Positions 47,044 through 60,278 of a stretch of 64,000 bases of DNA are shown one piece after another. The position numbers and the translations under genes are program-made. Source of the stretch: Gonapodya prolifera JEL478. Its lineage: Eukaryota; Monoblepharomycota; Monoblepharidomycetes; Monoblepharidales; Gonapodyaceae. The stretch's first letter is position 1. Each line of letters begins with the position of its first letter. The stretch lies in contig KQ965744.1 of assembly GCA_001574975.1 (NCBI GenBank), forward strand, positions 141,386-205,385, read 5' to 3'. Under the pieces are notes generated by a model. That model did not search any database. It was not told where the DNA came from and was given only the letters and a program-made list of their open reading frames with translations.

Positions 47044-48159
47044 GGCGATGAAGTTGATGTGATTTGTAAGCGCACATATGTATGCAATACCTTGTAAACA
47101 AAACTTTTGCGTCTTGCGTGACGTTATGAAAAGCATCATATCTGTCGTAAGTCCTAGTTGGTGGGAGCCATCCAAACGTCCCCACAAACAATACGCAACG
47201 GTAAACCGCGCGACACAAGTGCTTCAGGCCAATCCAAAAGGCAGACGCTCAAAGTATGAGTGGGCATCGTAGACGAGGGTGTCCTCGCTCAACTTGAGCC
47301 TCTTGGTCCTGTTCCATCAACGGTTGCTTCCCTTCTCCATTCCGGACTTTCGGGCGGGAAAAGTTCACGAAACGACGCAACAGATGCTGCAAGGCAGAGC
47401 GACTCGGTATCTAGCACCAGAGACCGGAAGGGGGTGTACGAGAGGGAGGTTTGGGACATTGGAATATGACGGAGTTAAGAGTCCGAGAGTCATCAAACCC
47501 CGCTCAACGCAGCATCTTCACCAGCGCCCACATGCGTCGACACAAAGCAAGCTCTCGTGTTGCTTGTTTGTCGAAACTCGAAATGACATGTAGGCCATAC
47601 TCCACTCGACTCTCCACCCAAGAATCCACCAGCACCCTCAACCACGTGTCAAAAGTTGACGTCCAGCTTGGTGACGAGCGCTGTACCGTGTCGGGAGAAC
47701 GCTTCACATCGCCTCGCCCAAATTGAACTCTTCGCATGCCTTGAGCCTGAGCGCTCCAATCTGTGGCAACTGGCAGTCTGGCACTACAAACGAAACCGCC
47801 GTCGAGCCTGAAAGACCGACCCTCGTCGCCCATGCACTCGCCCTCGTTGTCGATGAGGACGCGGACGCTGCGGCCTCGAGGGGAGAGAAAGGTTGGCCGT
47901 GGTAGAGCAAGCGTGGACGATTGCTGATTCCGTGGGAGAATGGCAAGCTAGCATTCAGTGTGTGGTTGTGTCGGTTGCACCCATGGCGAGCAACGTTTCG
48001 CAAAGTCGAACCATATGCACGAGCTTCACGGCCTAAAGAGTATTTAGGTCAAACAGGCTCAGCGACGAAGCGAAGAACCCCACAATCCGGTGCAAACAAC
48101 GGTGCTTGTCAGGGAGCAAATACAATGGCGTAATTTTTCTTTCAAATCCTCCACCTGAA

Positions 48160-48460
48160 TAAGACTTTGCATCGCGACCATTGCACGCTGCGAGAATCTT
48201 GTTCAGAAGATGGGTTCAAAAAAACAATCACGGTGGGTGACCGAGCGCTCTTTCTCTGTCTGTGGACGTCGCAAGAGCGCCCACTGCGTTTCGACCAGCA
48301 GTAGAATTCCAGAACACTGCGTATTTAAGGTCGCGGTTGTGCGGCGAAACCTCGTGCCCACAGTCTGACTGCTGCTCGTCATCAAACTCTGGGGCGAGAA
48401 CATAAAAGCATAGGCAGATTCCTCAGAGCGAGCACTGCTCACCGCCGCCAGTGTGCGCGG
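48160..48460 (+). repeat. Dispersed repeat family, copy B (near full length)
   Basis: Same orientation and extent as copy A with scattered substitutions and small indels, from GACTTTGCATCGCGACCATT to CGAGCACTGCTCACCGCCGC. Confidence 0.85.
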
Positions 48461-48489
48461 CGATGCGGGATCCCTTCGACGATACTAGC

Positions 48490-48580
48490 GCCTCCTGAAG
48501 GACCCACCGCGTTTCGGCCAGCAACGGAAACCAGAACGTTGTGTGTTTAAGACCGCGGTTGTGCGGCCAAAACCAAAGTC
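48490..48580 (+). repeat. Dispersed repeat family, copy C (core only)
   Basis: Direct copy of the family core: CCCACCGCGTTTCGGCCAGC, then CCAGAACGTTGTGTGTTTAA and CGCGGTTGTGCGGCCAA. It lies 30 nt after copy B. Confidence 0.75.
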
Positions 48581-49580
48581 TGTGTCGCCCGGAAGCAACA
48601 GCAGACATCAGAGAGCATCAAGAGTTTGTAAGACTCTCGAGAGATACTTGAACTCGCGAACCGCCACCTCCGTTCAAGCGTCGAGGTCTGTTGTGGGCAG
48701 GAGCTAAGTGCGACTGGTGGAACGGATTCCCCGACCAGCCGTGCAGGAGAGTCTCAACCAGTCTGGTGTTGTTGGTGTTGTACCGAGGGTTTCTCTACGT
48801 TGCTGAAGCGAAAACACCAGGCTGGTGCCGTGATATCCGAGACAGTTCCCGCCACTGATGCAGTCGTCGCCTCTGCCGGGCCACCCAGCGGCAGAGGATC
48901 CAGACCGGTTACTGCCCACAAACCAACGGTCGACGCTGGTTTATATCGGCAGCTCTGCCGCAGACAGACCAAGAGCAGCATGTTCGGGACCGGCGTTCGT
49001 GTTGGTTGAGAAAATGATAGCGGCTAAACTAACTGGTATTTCTTCTTCATTACTACATACTTTCCTTCCTCAACTAAAAGTACGTAGGCTTCGTTGCGCC
49101 AACCGCGTTCAGACTGACGGCGCGATGCAGCTGCGCAAGAGCTCACCCGAAGTGCTTCCCGATGGAGCGGAGTCTAGGATGTGGCGTGATTGAAGCGTCC
49201 GGTGTCGGATTGCGGTGTCTGGATGATCCGCCAAGGACCGGCACCATTCTAGAACGAGAGAGAGTTCCAGCGCCCACTTACACTTTTCAGCAGTGGGACA
49301 ACCGCACTGCAGTCACCCGGTCTCTCCATCTCGGCAGCAAACACGACGCACCTTCAGCACCCCTCATCAGGACGGACAACGCCAACAGCGGCAAAGAGCG
49401 GGTGATGGAACTCTCTTTGTAGTCCGGCAAGGACAACAGCGGAGTCCCCATTGAGCTCTTGCAGGCTGGTTTCGGTCGGAGGAAAGTGTGGTTGTAATGA
49501 TTCTTACGACGACGACAACGACAACGACAATGTTATCTAATGCCTCTTACGGCTGGCTTCGAGGAAAGCTGACCGGAGGC

Positions 49581-49670
49581 TCGGTTTCGGCCGCACAACC
49601 GCGACGTTAAACATGCAGTGTTCTGGATTCCACTGCTGATTGAAACGCGGTGGGTTTTCTGAAGACGCGC
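49581..49670 (-). repeat. Dispersed repeat family, copy D (core, inverted)
   Basis: Reverse complement of the core: GGCCGCACAACCGCGACGTT, ATGCAGTGTTCTGG and TTGAAACGCGGTGGG. Confidence 0.75.
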
Positions 49671-49794
49671 TCGTTCGCAGAAGAGACCCCGCATCGGTGC
49701 CTTTGCAACCTTGCAAATGGCGCTGGTGAGCAGTGCCACCAGGGGATTCTTGTTCTATTCTTGCCCCTTGGTTTGAGATATGACGAGCAACAAG

Positions 49795-49935
49795 AAGGTT
49801 TCACCGCACAAACCGTGGCCTTAAACACGCAGTGTTCTGGTTTCCACTGCTGGCCAAAACGCGGTGGGCGCTCTTGGGACGTCCATAGACTGAGAAAGAG
49901 GGCCCGGTCATCCCCACCGATCTTTTTCATTATTT
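49795..49935 (-). repeat. Dispersed repeat family, copy E (inverted, 5' half and core)
   Basis: Reverse complement of copy A from the GTGACCGGGCGCTCTTTCTC region to the GGCGAAACC region, including GGGCGCTCTTGGGACGTCCA. Confidence 0.8.
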
Positions 49936-50521
49936 CAAACCTTTCAATGCGACAAGATTCCTGTTTCGTCCCACATGACGATGCGGAGTCTTCTTGGATT
50001 GAACGATTCGAAAGATTTTTTGAAGATGGTCTCGTTGAGTGAACAATTCGATAATGAATTTCTTTCCGTCTCCGCTCTCCGGTTCTCGGTACTAAATCAT
50101 GATAATGATCTCACTCTTTGTTGAGGGTTTGACGGAGAGCACATCCTAAAAGATTCCCGCAGAACAATCGCCATGGTGAAAAATACGTTTCACTCAGATT
50201 CATACCCTATAACGGCGAGCATTTCTCATCACTTCCTTTAACGTGCCTTTGGGCACTCTATGCTCTTCCGGGCACCGTTAAATCTTCGAAGGCTGCCTAG
50301 ATCAACATTCAGAATGTGATGGCGAAAACAAAACGTTCGTTTCATATGTATTCAACAGAAGTGAAACGTAACGCTTTATATCATGGTCGCACGACCGAGT
50401 ATCAGGCATCATTTTTTGAATGCCTGTATGGGGACAGTCATTCGGTTGGGAAACTTTGAAACAAAGCAGGACCAAAGTCACCACCCAATAATCCCCACCA
50501 AACACACCGCGTCGACGGGCG

Positions 50522-52547
50522 ATGACGGACTGCGCCATCTGCCAGACGCCCTTTCTGGACGCGGACGACGTGGAGAGCGTGCATGCGCCGATTGCCTGCG
50601 CCACGGGGTGCGGACACACGTTCCACGCGGTGAGTGTCGGCGGTCGCCTTTTCCTTGTTTTCTGCCCCGATTCGAGTCGATCTCCACTCTCTCGCACAAA
50701 TCTTATGAATCGCATTATTGCCGCACTCCTCTCGCCCATCGCATCGCAGGAATGTCTCGAGCCGTGGTACACACGCGGCAATTCGCGATCCGCGCCATGC
50801 CCCATGTGTCGAAAGAAGGGCGAGGCGAGGGCGATTTTTCTCGATCTAAGAGCCATCCTCATGGGCGCGCTTGGCGGCGTGCGCGAGGGCGAGGGCGCGA
50901 GTGCCGGAGCAGGGGACACTGCCGACTCGGACCCCTTGCAACAACAGCAGGAACAGCAGCAGCAGCCGCAAAACCCCAACGCACAGGCTGAGACGCAGCC
51001 CAACGACGACACTCCGATCCCTACTCCAACACCCTCCGCAGGAACAACCGCACCACGCCGCTCGTCTCGCCGCACCGCACTCCGCCGTCTCCTCGCATCC
51101 CTCCCATCCACACCACCACCCCGCGCCGCGCCTGCATCTGCATCCACAAACCCCGCCGAATGCCGCCTCTGCCCCGACCGCGTCGCAGACCTAGCCGCGC
51201 TCCGAACTCACGCAGCAAACCTTGAACTCCGCCTTACCGTCCTGCAAACGACCATGGACGCCCGAATCGAGTCGGCGCGCGAGCAGTGGGACTTGCGGCG
51301 TGCGATGGAGGTCGCGGGGTACGAGGCTCGGCTGACAGCCGCCGATGCAAGAGTCAAGATGGCAGAGGAGGGCGCCAAGAGGGAGTGGGAGAAGGTAGAC
51401 AAGACGCGAAGGGTCCTCGATGAGGAAAGGCAGAAGTGGGAGGAGGAGAAAAGGAAGTGGAGAGAGGAAGGGGAGTTGAGGAGGAGGAAGGTGGCCAGGT
51501 TGGAGCATGAGGTGGGTACCCGCTGCGGACCGAGGCGGATTCGGGCTGCGTAACGGAATGAGATGCGGTTGAATGGACTGGGGCGAGGGCGACAGTGTTG
51601 CGCGGAAGCAATAAACGCGAAGCGCCTAGAGGCGAGTTCACGTGCTCCACGCATCTGGTACACACGGAGAGTGAATGACTTCATGTGATGGTTGGATTTT
51701 GATCCACTCGGAGCGTATATGAGTTTGTTTGATGGGATCTTGGGACGTGATTGTACGGATTGCTGTACATGCCGCTGACCCGCTCACTCAACCCATGCAG
51801 CTGAAACGGCTCACGACGACACATCCCGCGCACACAGTTCCTGTTCCCACAGCGACTCCCGGGGCGCAGGCGGCGGCGGGGATGGGGAAGCGCTCGTTGC
51901 CTGTGGATTTGCTCAACTTGCCATCGGGCGTGGACGCAGATCGCCCGTGGTCCAAGTCAGCACCAGCTCCCGTCCCGCGGGCGAATCCGTTCGATGGGCA
52001 GTCGCGACGGGCGGGCGCGGGGGATGTCGCGGGGAAGGGCGAGGTTGTGGTGTTTGGGAGCGACGACGAGGATACCGATCCGGAGTGCGTGCACGAGAGC
52101 GGACGGGATGGGCGGGAGATGAGTGCTGGTGGGAAGAGTGGGGCACGGGGGAATACCTCCACCACCACCTCAAAGCTGGCATATCGATCCTCCTCGACCT
52201 CCTTCTCCACCACCACCACAACCTCCACTACCTCCTACTCCTCGTATTCCTCTACCACCACGCACACCACCGACGAAAACAAGGCCCCATACCCGACCGT
52301 CATCCCCCCTGGCGCGTTCCGGACCAAAAAGCGCACGCACCCGTACGCGCACACTCCTTTCGACACCGCGGAGGATGAAAAGGATGGACTCGGGCGGACG
52401 CCGCCGCGAGCCGTGTTGCCGCGGGCGCCGATGGGAATGGCGCGACACGTGCAGGCTAATCATGCCCGGCCGCCAGCAGGGATGGGTGCTGGGGGTGGGG
52501 GTGTAAGGCAGGCGACATTGGGACAGTTTGGTGTGCGGAGAGAGTAG
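50522..52547 (+). CDS. TRAIP-like RING-H2 E3 ubiquitin ligase
   Basis: Probable replisome-associated E3 by domain order: RING, coiled coil, C-terminal PIP-like box, as in TRAIP. Three exons (50522-50629, 50750-51511, 51801-52547) give 538 residues in phase. RING: CAICQTPF at residues 4-11, then CATGCGHTFHAECLEPWY, with CPMCRK supplying the last pair. A Gln-rich linker follows, encoded by a CAG/CAA run near 50938-50975. The coiled coil covers LELRLTVLQTTMDARIESAR, then EWEKVDKTRRVLDEERQKWE to KVARLEHELKRL. The third exon is disordered: KRSLPVDLLNLPSGVDADRP, an acidic FGSDDEDTDPE, a Thr/Ser run, and the last residues RQATLGQFGVRRE that fit a QxxLxxF PCNA-binding box. The 289-nt second intron is long here. 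Two decayed copies lie downstream. Confidence 0.75.
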
Positions 52548-54640
52548 CGGGTGGTGTCGTCGGTGGGGTGATGGAGGGTGAGAAGTGGGGCTGGTGGGGA
52601 GAGAAGAGGGACGATCCACCGTAGCATCTTAGCACCTACACGCACATTGTTTTAAATTTCTTTTCTGATTTAGAAACACGATGGTAGGAATTCGTTGCAC
52701 TTTCGGTTTGCAATCTTGCCGGAGGTGGGGGATGTCAGATGGTTGCTTGGTCTGCAAATCACTTCCGCATTTGCTATGACTTCAAGGTCCCCATTCGTGA
52801 CGACGACTTTACAAGTGCCGTGGCAACAGCGTTCGTGACATCCTTTGCAAGAAGATTTGTGGTCTCCAATACTGAGAAACGGCTGAGTTCGTGTTTTTTC
52901 GAGTTCATATATTTTAGCCAAATGCCCCAGACAAGACTCATATAGCTATTAGGTCGCCGGACAACTTGCCGCTCGACTAATGTGTTCCGTCCGCAAAACT
53001 AGCGAGGCTTTCCGAAGATTGCTAGGAGAACAGGTATCTCGTTAACATCAAGAAGCAATCGTGCAATTTGCCTATTCCAGACGCACCGGAAAGTCGCATG
53101 CACGAACATACTCAGACGCCGCAAGAAGCTTGCATTTCTATGCTCTCAAACAATACATCCTCTGTGAAATCGGGACGTCAAATTGAGCTTTTGTATCTGC
53201 GACCAAAATGGATGAACGAAACCAAATCAACAGACACCATTGGAACCGCGTTCTCGTCGTATCATGACGTGGATTCTTGATGAGGTGGTCACCACTTCCA
53301 GTATTCTCCCAAGCACTGCATATTTCTTTGAGAGGGTTCCCCTTGGCTCTGGAACTTTCCCGCCTCCCAGAGCCAGCGATATGCGAGGGACCAAAGCAGA
53401 GGTGGATTGCCTTGCGACTCCTTACGCTCGGCAAGGATCCCCCATGTCTATGAAGAGTATAATACCACCCTGCACCGGCTGCCTTTTCAAGCTAGCATTG
53501 GTGCCCTGCCCCAGACCCATTTATTTCATCGCCAAGGTATGTGTGCTCGAAGCGCACTTGAGAGACCGGCGACACTGGTACTCGTCACCAGCAAAGTGAT
53601 GCACGATGTTCCACATGGTTCGCAAGCCAGGGGCCAACCCGCCACTGATCCTGCTCTTGCTGTTGCTTTTGCTATTGCCTTTGCTGCTGCGCCAACCCCA
53701 CGCTCGCGCCGCCGTGACGGTCCATCTCCCGCATACTCTCCAACCACGCCACCTCCCCCTCACAGCTCTGGCCCTCTTCGCGACGTCCCCAACCCAGGCC
53801 GTCCAGCAATCATCACACTCAACATCGTACATCTCTCAACGCGTGCTGCGACGCGTCCGTTCCCACGGGGTATGGGTCCACCGTGATATGGGCACCTCTG
53901 GGGAAGACGGAACCGCGTCCTGTTGAGTGCGACGGAGTTGGGGCAACAGGGGTTCAGGGAGCACAGGTGGTGGTTGGAGGAGTACAGGGTGATGGCGGGG
54001 GAGTGGGAGCTGTCGGGTTTCGCGCGGTGTCGATCGTTGCCCGAGAGGTCGAACTTCAGTGACTGCAGAGGACCTTTTGTTCGTCCAACTTCGAAAATAG
54101 ATACAATTGTTTCGCTTTTCGCGTGGCGTGGACTGTCTCCTCTCCCTTTTTCGCCCGTTGAGAACGACTCTGGGGTTTTGTTTCCGCACATATCCTTCCC
54201 ATCTTGCACCCATCGGTCAACCAGCCCATTGTACCACCAGTCTCCGCCCGAGACAGTCATATTCGCAAAGCCATTTTGTCTTTGGGGGACTACCCCGCTG
54301 AATGAAGCTCTGGAAGTGAACCGAAATACCAGTTAGAGCGGCGCTCCACCATTGATATTTTATACATATGGTCGATACGTGCGAGTCACCAACTGAAGCG
54401 TTCCAAAATAATATGTGATACTTCTGGGGGTCCAAAAAGTGACCGTGCGCTGCAAGGGGACAGGAAATTGAGGGTTATTCCCACCATGCGCAATCTATGA
54501 CACGAAAGCATTTGTTGTTTACGTGTTGTCCCAATATGTATGAGGCCTTGTTCGATGGCCGTGCTGCGTCCACTGATGCACAATTGATTCAACGAATTCG
54601 TTTTCAGCGTCACCGTGGCATCTCTGCGTTCTCTCACACC
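52548..54640. other. Unassigned stretch between the RING gene and its first decayed copy
   Basis: About 2.1 kb. Minus-strand open frames at 53526-53832 and 53760-54260 are moderately protein-like but lack motifs and consistent splice joins. A CTG/TTG-rich low-complexity run occupies about 53647-53690. No recognised gene. Confidence 0.4.
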
Positions 54641-54649
54641 ATCTCCATC

Positions 54650-56560
54650 AGTTTCAATGACCCAGCAATCCTCTAGCTCCCATCGCATTACAAGAATAAC
54701 TCGAGCCATGGGACCCACGCTCCAACTCGCGATCCGCCCCACTGTACCATGAGTCGCGAGAAGGGACGAGGCGATGACGCTTTTTCTTGATTTGAGAGCC
54801 ATTCTGATGGACGCGCTGGGCGGCGGGAAGGCGTGGGCGAGAGTGCTGGACTGGAATCCGGCACGACGACAGCTGGAAGAGCAGCAGCTACAACACCGAA
54901 CGCACAGGCGATGACGCAATCTTATGATGGCGCTCCTATCCGAACTCCGACACATCCACAGACCACGCCGCTTTTCTCTCCCCCCTCACCTACCAATCTC
55001 CTTCTTTCCCTCCCACACCACCACCCCGCGATGCATCTGCATCTGCATGCTCATCTACAAACCCCGCCGAAGGGCGCCTCTACCTCGACCGTGTCGCAGA
55101 CATGTCCACGCCGGGACCTCAAACTCTGCCTCACTGTCCTGCAATCAATCATGGACGCCGGCATCGAGTCGGCGCGCGAGTATTGAAACTTGCAGCGTGC
55201 AATGGGCGTCTAGTGGTACGACGCCCGGCTGGTTGCCGCAGATGCGGGGGTCAAGATGGCAAAGGATGGCGCGAAAAGGGAGTAGAAGGTGGACAAGACG
55301 CGAAGGGTGGTCGATGAGAAGAGGCAGAAGTGGGAGGAGGTGGAGGGAGGAGGGAGAGATGCGCAGGAGGAAGGTCTCCAAGTTGGAGCATGAAGTGGGT
55401 ACCGGCTGGAGCCGAGCTGCGTATCGGGATGAGACGCAGTCGAATGGAGTGGGGCGAGGGCGACAAACGTGAGGAGGTGCATAGCGAGAGTACGCAAGAG
55501 GCATTTTCACCTGCTCCAGGCATTTGATACTCACTGAGCGTGAATGACCTCAGGTGGCAGTGAACTGGGTACACACGAATTGTATACCGCTTCGCTTGAT
55601 GTGATCACGGGACGGGATTGGACGGATGGGATGCACACACAACGCACCCCGCCCGTCTCTCACCCCATGCAGCTGAAACGCCTCGCGATGACACACCCCT
55701 CGCCGGGGCTGACCTGGACCCGGCGCGATCTGCATCCACACCTGATGGCAAGTTGCGCAATCCACAGACAACGAGCGTTCCCCATCCCCGCCGCGGCTGC
55801 GGTCGCCGCCTGCGCCCTCGAGTCGAAGTGAGAACAGGAACTGTGTGGCCCCGCCCCGCGGATGAGCCCTTCTGATGGACAGTCGCGACGGGCTGGCGCT
55901 TGGGACATTGTGGGAAAGGGGAACGTAGGAATGGCGGTGTTTGGTGGCGACGACAAGGATACCGATCCAAAGCATATAAAAGAGAGCGGACGGGATGGGC
56001 TGGGGGGGGGGAGCGGGAGGGAAAAGTGCGGCACGCGGGAACACCTCTCGACCTCGACCTTGGTGTATCGATCCTCCTCGGCCTCCTTCTCCACCACCAC
56101 CAATACTAGTACTACCTCCCACTCGTCATTTTCCTCTGCCATCACGCACCCCACCAGCGAAAACGAGCCTCCTTACCCGACCGTCATTCCCCCCCAGCAC
56201 GTTCCAGCCCAAACAGCGTGCGCCACCCGTACGCACACACTCCTTTCGACACAGCGGAGGATGGAAAGGATGCATCGGGGTGGATGGCGCCGCGAGCCGT
56301 GTTGCCGAGTGCGGGGGTGGCAATGACGCGGCACGTGCAGGCCAATCGTGCCCGGTCGCCGACGGGGATGGGTGCTAGTGGCGAGGTGAGGCAGACAACG
56401 GTGGGGCAGTTTGTGGTGTGCGGAGAGTGTAGCGGGTGGTGTCGCCGGTGAGGGGATGCAAGTGGGGGTGGATGGCGAGCGAAGAAAGACGGTCCATCAG
56501 GAGCACGTTCATGCACATCGATTTGATTAATCTTTCTGGTGCAGAAACACACTCATTCCA
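54650..56560 (+). pseudogene. Decayed copy 2 of the TRAIP-like RING gene
   Basis: Nucleotide similarity to 50770-52670 runs through the end of the RING exon, coiled coil, intron 2, exon 3 and the 3' flank, in the same order and strand. The RING cysteines are gone: the segment after the ATTCGCGATCCGCGCC-like stretch lacks the CPMC codons. The coiled coil carries stops (GAGTATTGA in place of GAGCAGTGG near 55180; a TAG near 55212; GGGAGTAGAA near 55280), and exon 3 changes frame several times. The final box region (about 56390-56430, CAGACAACGG then GGGCAGTTT) is still visible. Not expected to make a functional E3. Confidence 0.85.
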
Positions 56561-56706
56561 TTGCATAGTACTTTTCCCACCCCCCACGCTTTCTGCACTG
56601 CTAGTTTCGAAGCGCACCAACGACTGAGGTACAAAAATATCAATCATCACATTGTAAACGAATATTTGATATGCAAACTACAAAAGTCCTGCCTCAATTG
56701 ACAGTG

Positions 56707-58167
<1,461 letters not shown>

Positions 58168-58439
58168 TGGAAAGACTCTTGGTGGGACCACAGTTGTCGG
58201 TTGTGGTTGATGCAGGGGCATTCCACCCACCTTTTGTAAGCAACAAAATTCGAATTACTTTGCAACTCAATCGCGCCTCCTCCACCACAATCCATATCAG
58301 GAATGCTTCAAGCAATACAAAAATAATGTGCTTTTCGAAACGTCGCGAAACTCCCTCAGAATGTCGTGAACCACAAAGAAACGCAAGTGCACAGAAAGAC
58401 TGAAGGGTGTTGTGAAAACGTCCATGCGAAGGGCCACGA

Positions 58440-59430
58440 GGTACGCGCTGTGGGACGAGGTAGAGTCGAGCTTCGAGCAACAAAGTCCCGAGGACAAACC
58501 CCGGAAGTACCAGCCACGAAGCGGTGCAGGCCGAGGCTTCCACGGAGGCGACTTTACCTGCTGCAGGCATTGAGCCACGCGGAGCGTGAATGACTCAACG
58601 TGACGGTTAGATTTCGCTCCACACTTGTATGACTTTGCTTGACGGGGAAGCGCTCGTTGCCCGTGGATTTACTCAACTTTCCATTATTGGGTGTGCGCGC
58701 AGATCGAGCGGATGCCAGATCTACCGCAGGGCCAGCCCGCGGAGAACCCATTAAATGGGCAGGCGCAGGGATTGTCGTAGGGAAGGGGTCGGGGCGTGGT
58801 GGTGTTTGGAAGCGACGACGACGACGATACTGATCCACAGTATATGCACGAGATCGGACGGGCCGGATGGAGACGGGTGCGCGTCGGAAGGGTGGGACGG
58901 GCTAATTCGTATTTCGTCCGCCTCAAAGCTGGCGTATCGATCCTCCTCGACCTCCTTCTCCTCCACCACCATTAACACCACTACTTCCTGCCCTCGTTTG
59001 CAGCCACCTCCACGCACACCACCGATGAAACAAGCCACCTTAACCGACCGTCATTCCCGCCGGCGCGTTCCGGACCAAACAGCGCGCACCCTTACACGCG
59101 CACTCCTCTCGACACCGCGGAGAATACAAAGGGAGGGTTTGGGTTGGACGGTGCCGCGAGCCGTGTTGCCGCGTCCCCCAATGGGAATGGCGCGGCACGT
59201 GCAAGCCAATCATGCACGGCCGCAGGCGGGGATGGGTGCTGGGGTTGGGCGAGTGAGACAGGCGGCGCTGGGGCAGTTCGGGTTGCGGAGCGAGGAGTGG
59301 ACGGTGTTGGCGGTGGGAGGATGGGAAATGGTGTTGGGGTGCCAGTGAAAGGAGACGATCCACCCGTTACACCTACATGCACATTGATTATTTTCTTTCT
59401 TGGGAAGAAACACGCCCGGGTGACTGCATA
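58440..59430 (+). pseudogene. Decayed copy 3 of the TRAIP-like RING gene (3' half only)
   Basis: Similar to the parent from within intron 2 through exon 3 and the 3' flank. Matches include GGGAAGCGCTCGTTGCC with TGGATTTACTCAACTT, the acidic stretch of GACGACGACGATAC, TCCTCGACCTCCTTCTC, the GTTCCGGACCAAACAGCGC region, ATGGGAATGGCGCG, and the end box (GCGGCGCTGGGGCAGTTCGG). The 5' part of exon 3, including the first splice-junction codons, is deleted, and frames shift between blocks. No RING or coiled coil is present. It overlaps the 5' flank of the CK2 gene on the other strand. Confidence 0.8.
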
Positions 59431-59552
59431 GCGCTTTTTCAGTCTTCAGCCTTGCTGCAGGCGTTTGGGGATTCCCCAGTAGTCCATCCTCACCGAGTCC
59501 CAACTCATGGTTTTATATAATGAGGGAATATTCAAATAGGTCCCAAATTTTA

Positions 59553-60278
59553 TTAGGTAATTATTCTACTCGTGTATTTAGCTCCGCTTAGTTGGAGAAT
59601 TGCAGCAAGGGTAAGCGTCAAACAACGTCTACCAGATAGTTCTGCGCGGAAATGGAAAATACTCACGGGGCCCACCAAGTACCGTTGGACAAGTTATTCG
59701 CCGGCTGGGAGAACCCCTGGGTTGTTCGATCATTCTTTGCGTCATCGACCATTGACAAACAAACTGCCACAGAGGAACACGATTTCCCTTTCTCGGAATA
59801 CATGACAACGTCCGATGCGCGGAAGCACGAAGATTCCCCCAAGAAGACTCCGCCCATCCAGCAGGTAGCGTGTCCAATCACTGTTGTCATGCCGGGTGTC
59901 CCGTTCACGAAATCACTGTCCAAGTTCAGGGCGCAGGAATCAGACTCCCCATGTGCGTAGGTGCATTTCCCAGCTTGGCGAATGTTTCGACAGACGGGGT
60001 CTGACGGTATGAGCTTTGCATCGGGCTGTGGGTTGTTCAGGTGTTTGTACAAGGCCAGCTCCGTGGTTTTGACCGCCGATTGGGTGCACGAGTTGAGAAA
60101 GTGGGCCCAAAGCACCGGCTCGGAGCGGACCGAGAGTGTGAATAGGGTGGAAGATGCAATGTGGGCCCAAAACAGAAGCCAGGCAGTCTGAATGAATGGG
60201 ATCGGTTGGAGGTGAGGCGATGACGGAGCACAGTCGGTGTGCAACAGCGACAATGTATCCCACCTGTTTGGCAATCAT
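59553..60278 (-). CDS. Small secreted Cys-containing protein, unknown
   Basis: Not recognised. Three exons (60264-60278, 59667-60187, 59553-59586) sum to 570 nt, giving 189 residues in phase. The first exon has only 15 nt (Met-Ile-Ala-Lys-Gln) and splices to TAWLLFWAHIASSTLFTLSV, forming a signal peptide or anchor. The mature part has 8-9 cysteines (around NSCTQSAVK, DPVCRNIRQAGKCTYAHG, DSCALNLDSDFVNG, HATCWMGG, SSCFRASD, KSCSSVAVCLSM) and one clear N-glycosylation motif (NGT near the end). An AATAAAATT signal lies just past the stop. A secreted effector-like or wall protein is possible, but function is not known. Confidence 0.5.

Larger units (their letters stand above)
47044..50521. other. 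Gene-poor stretch with dispersed repeat copies
   Basis: About 3.5 kb. It contains repeat copies B-E. Minus-strand frames at 47504-47833 and 47704-48003 are protein-like (for example WLRVLVDSWVESRVEYGLHV) but change frame at about 47710 and match nothing I know; they may be a relic. The rest, 50040-50520, is AT-rich and should be the promoter region of the RING gene. Confidence 0.45.

Noticed and set aside
50302-51147. A 281-residue minus-strand frame over the RING gene.
   Set aside because: It overlaps the RING and coiled-coil exons, and its Cys/Ser runs are the antisense of the CAG and Ala codons.
53640-53700. The Leu-rich run (CTG/TTG repeat) as a transmembrane segment or signal peptide.
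   Set aside because: It is simple-sequence DNA open in several frames, with no flanking coding evidence.
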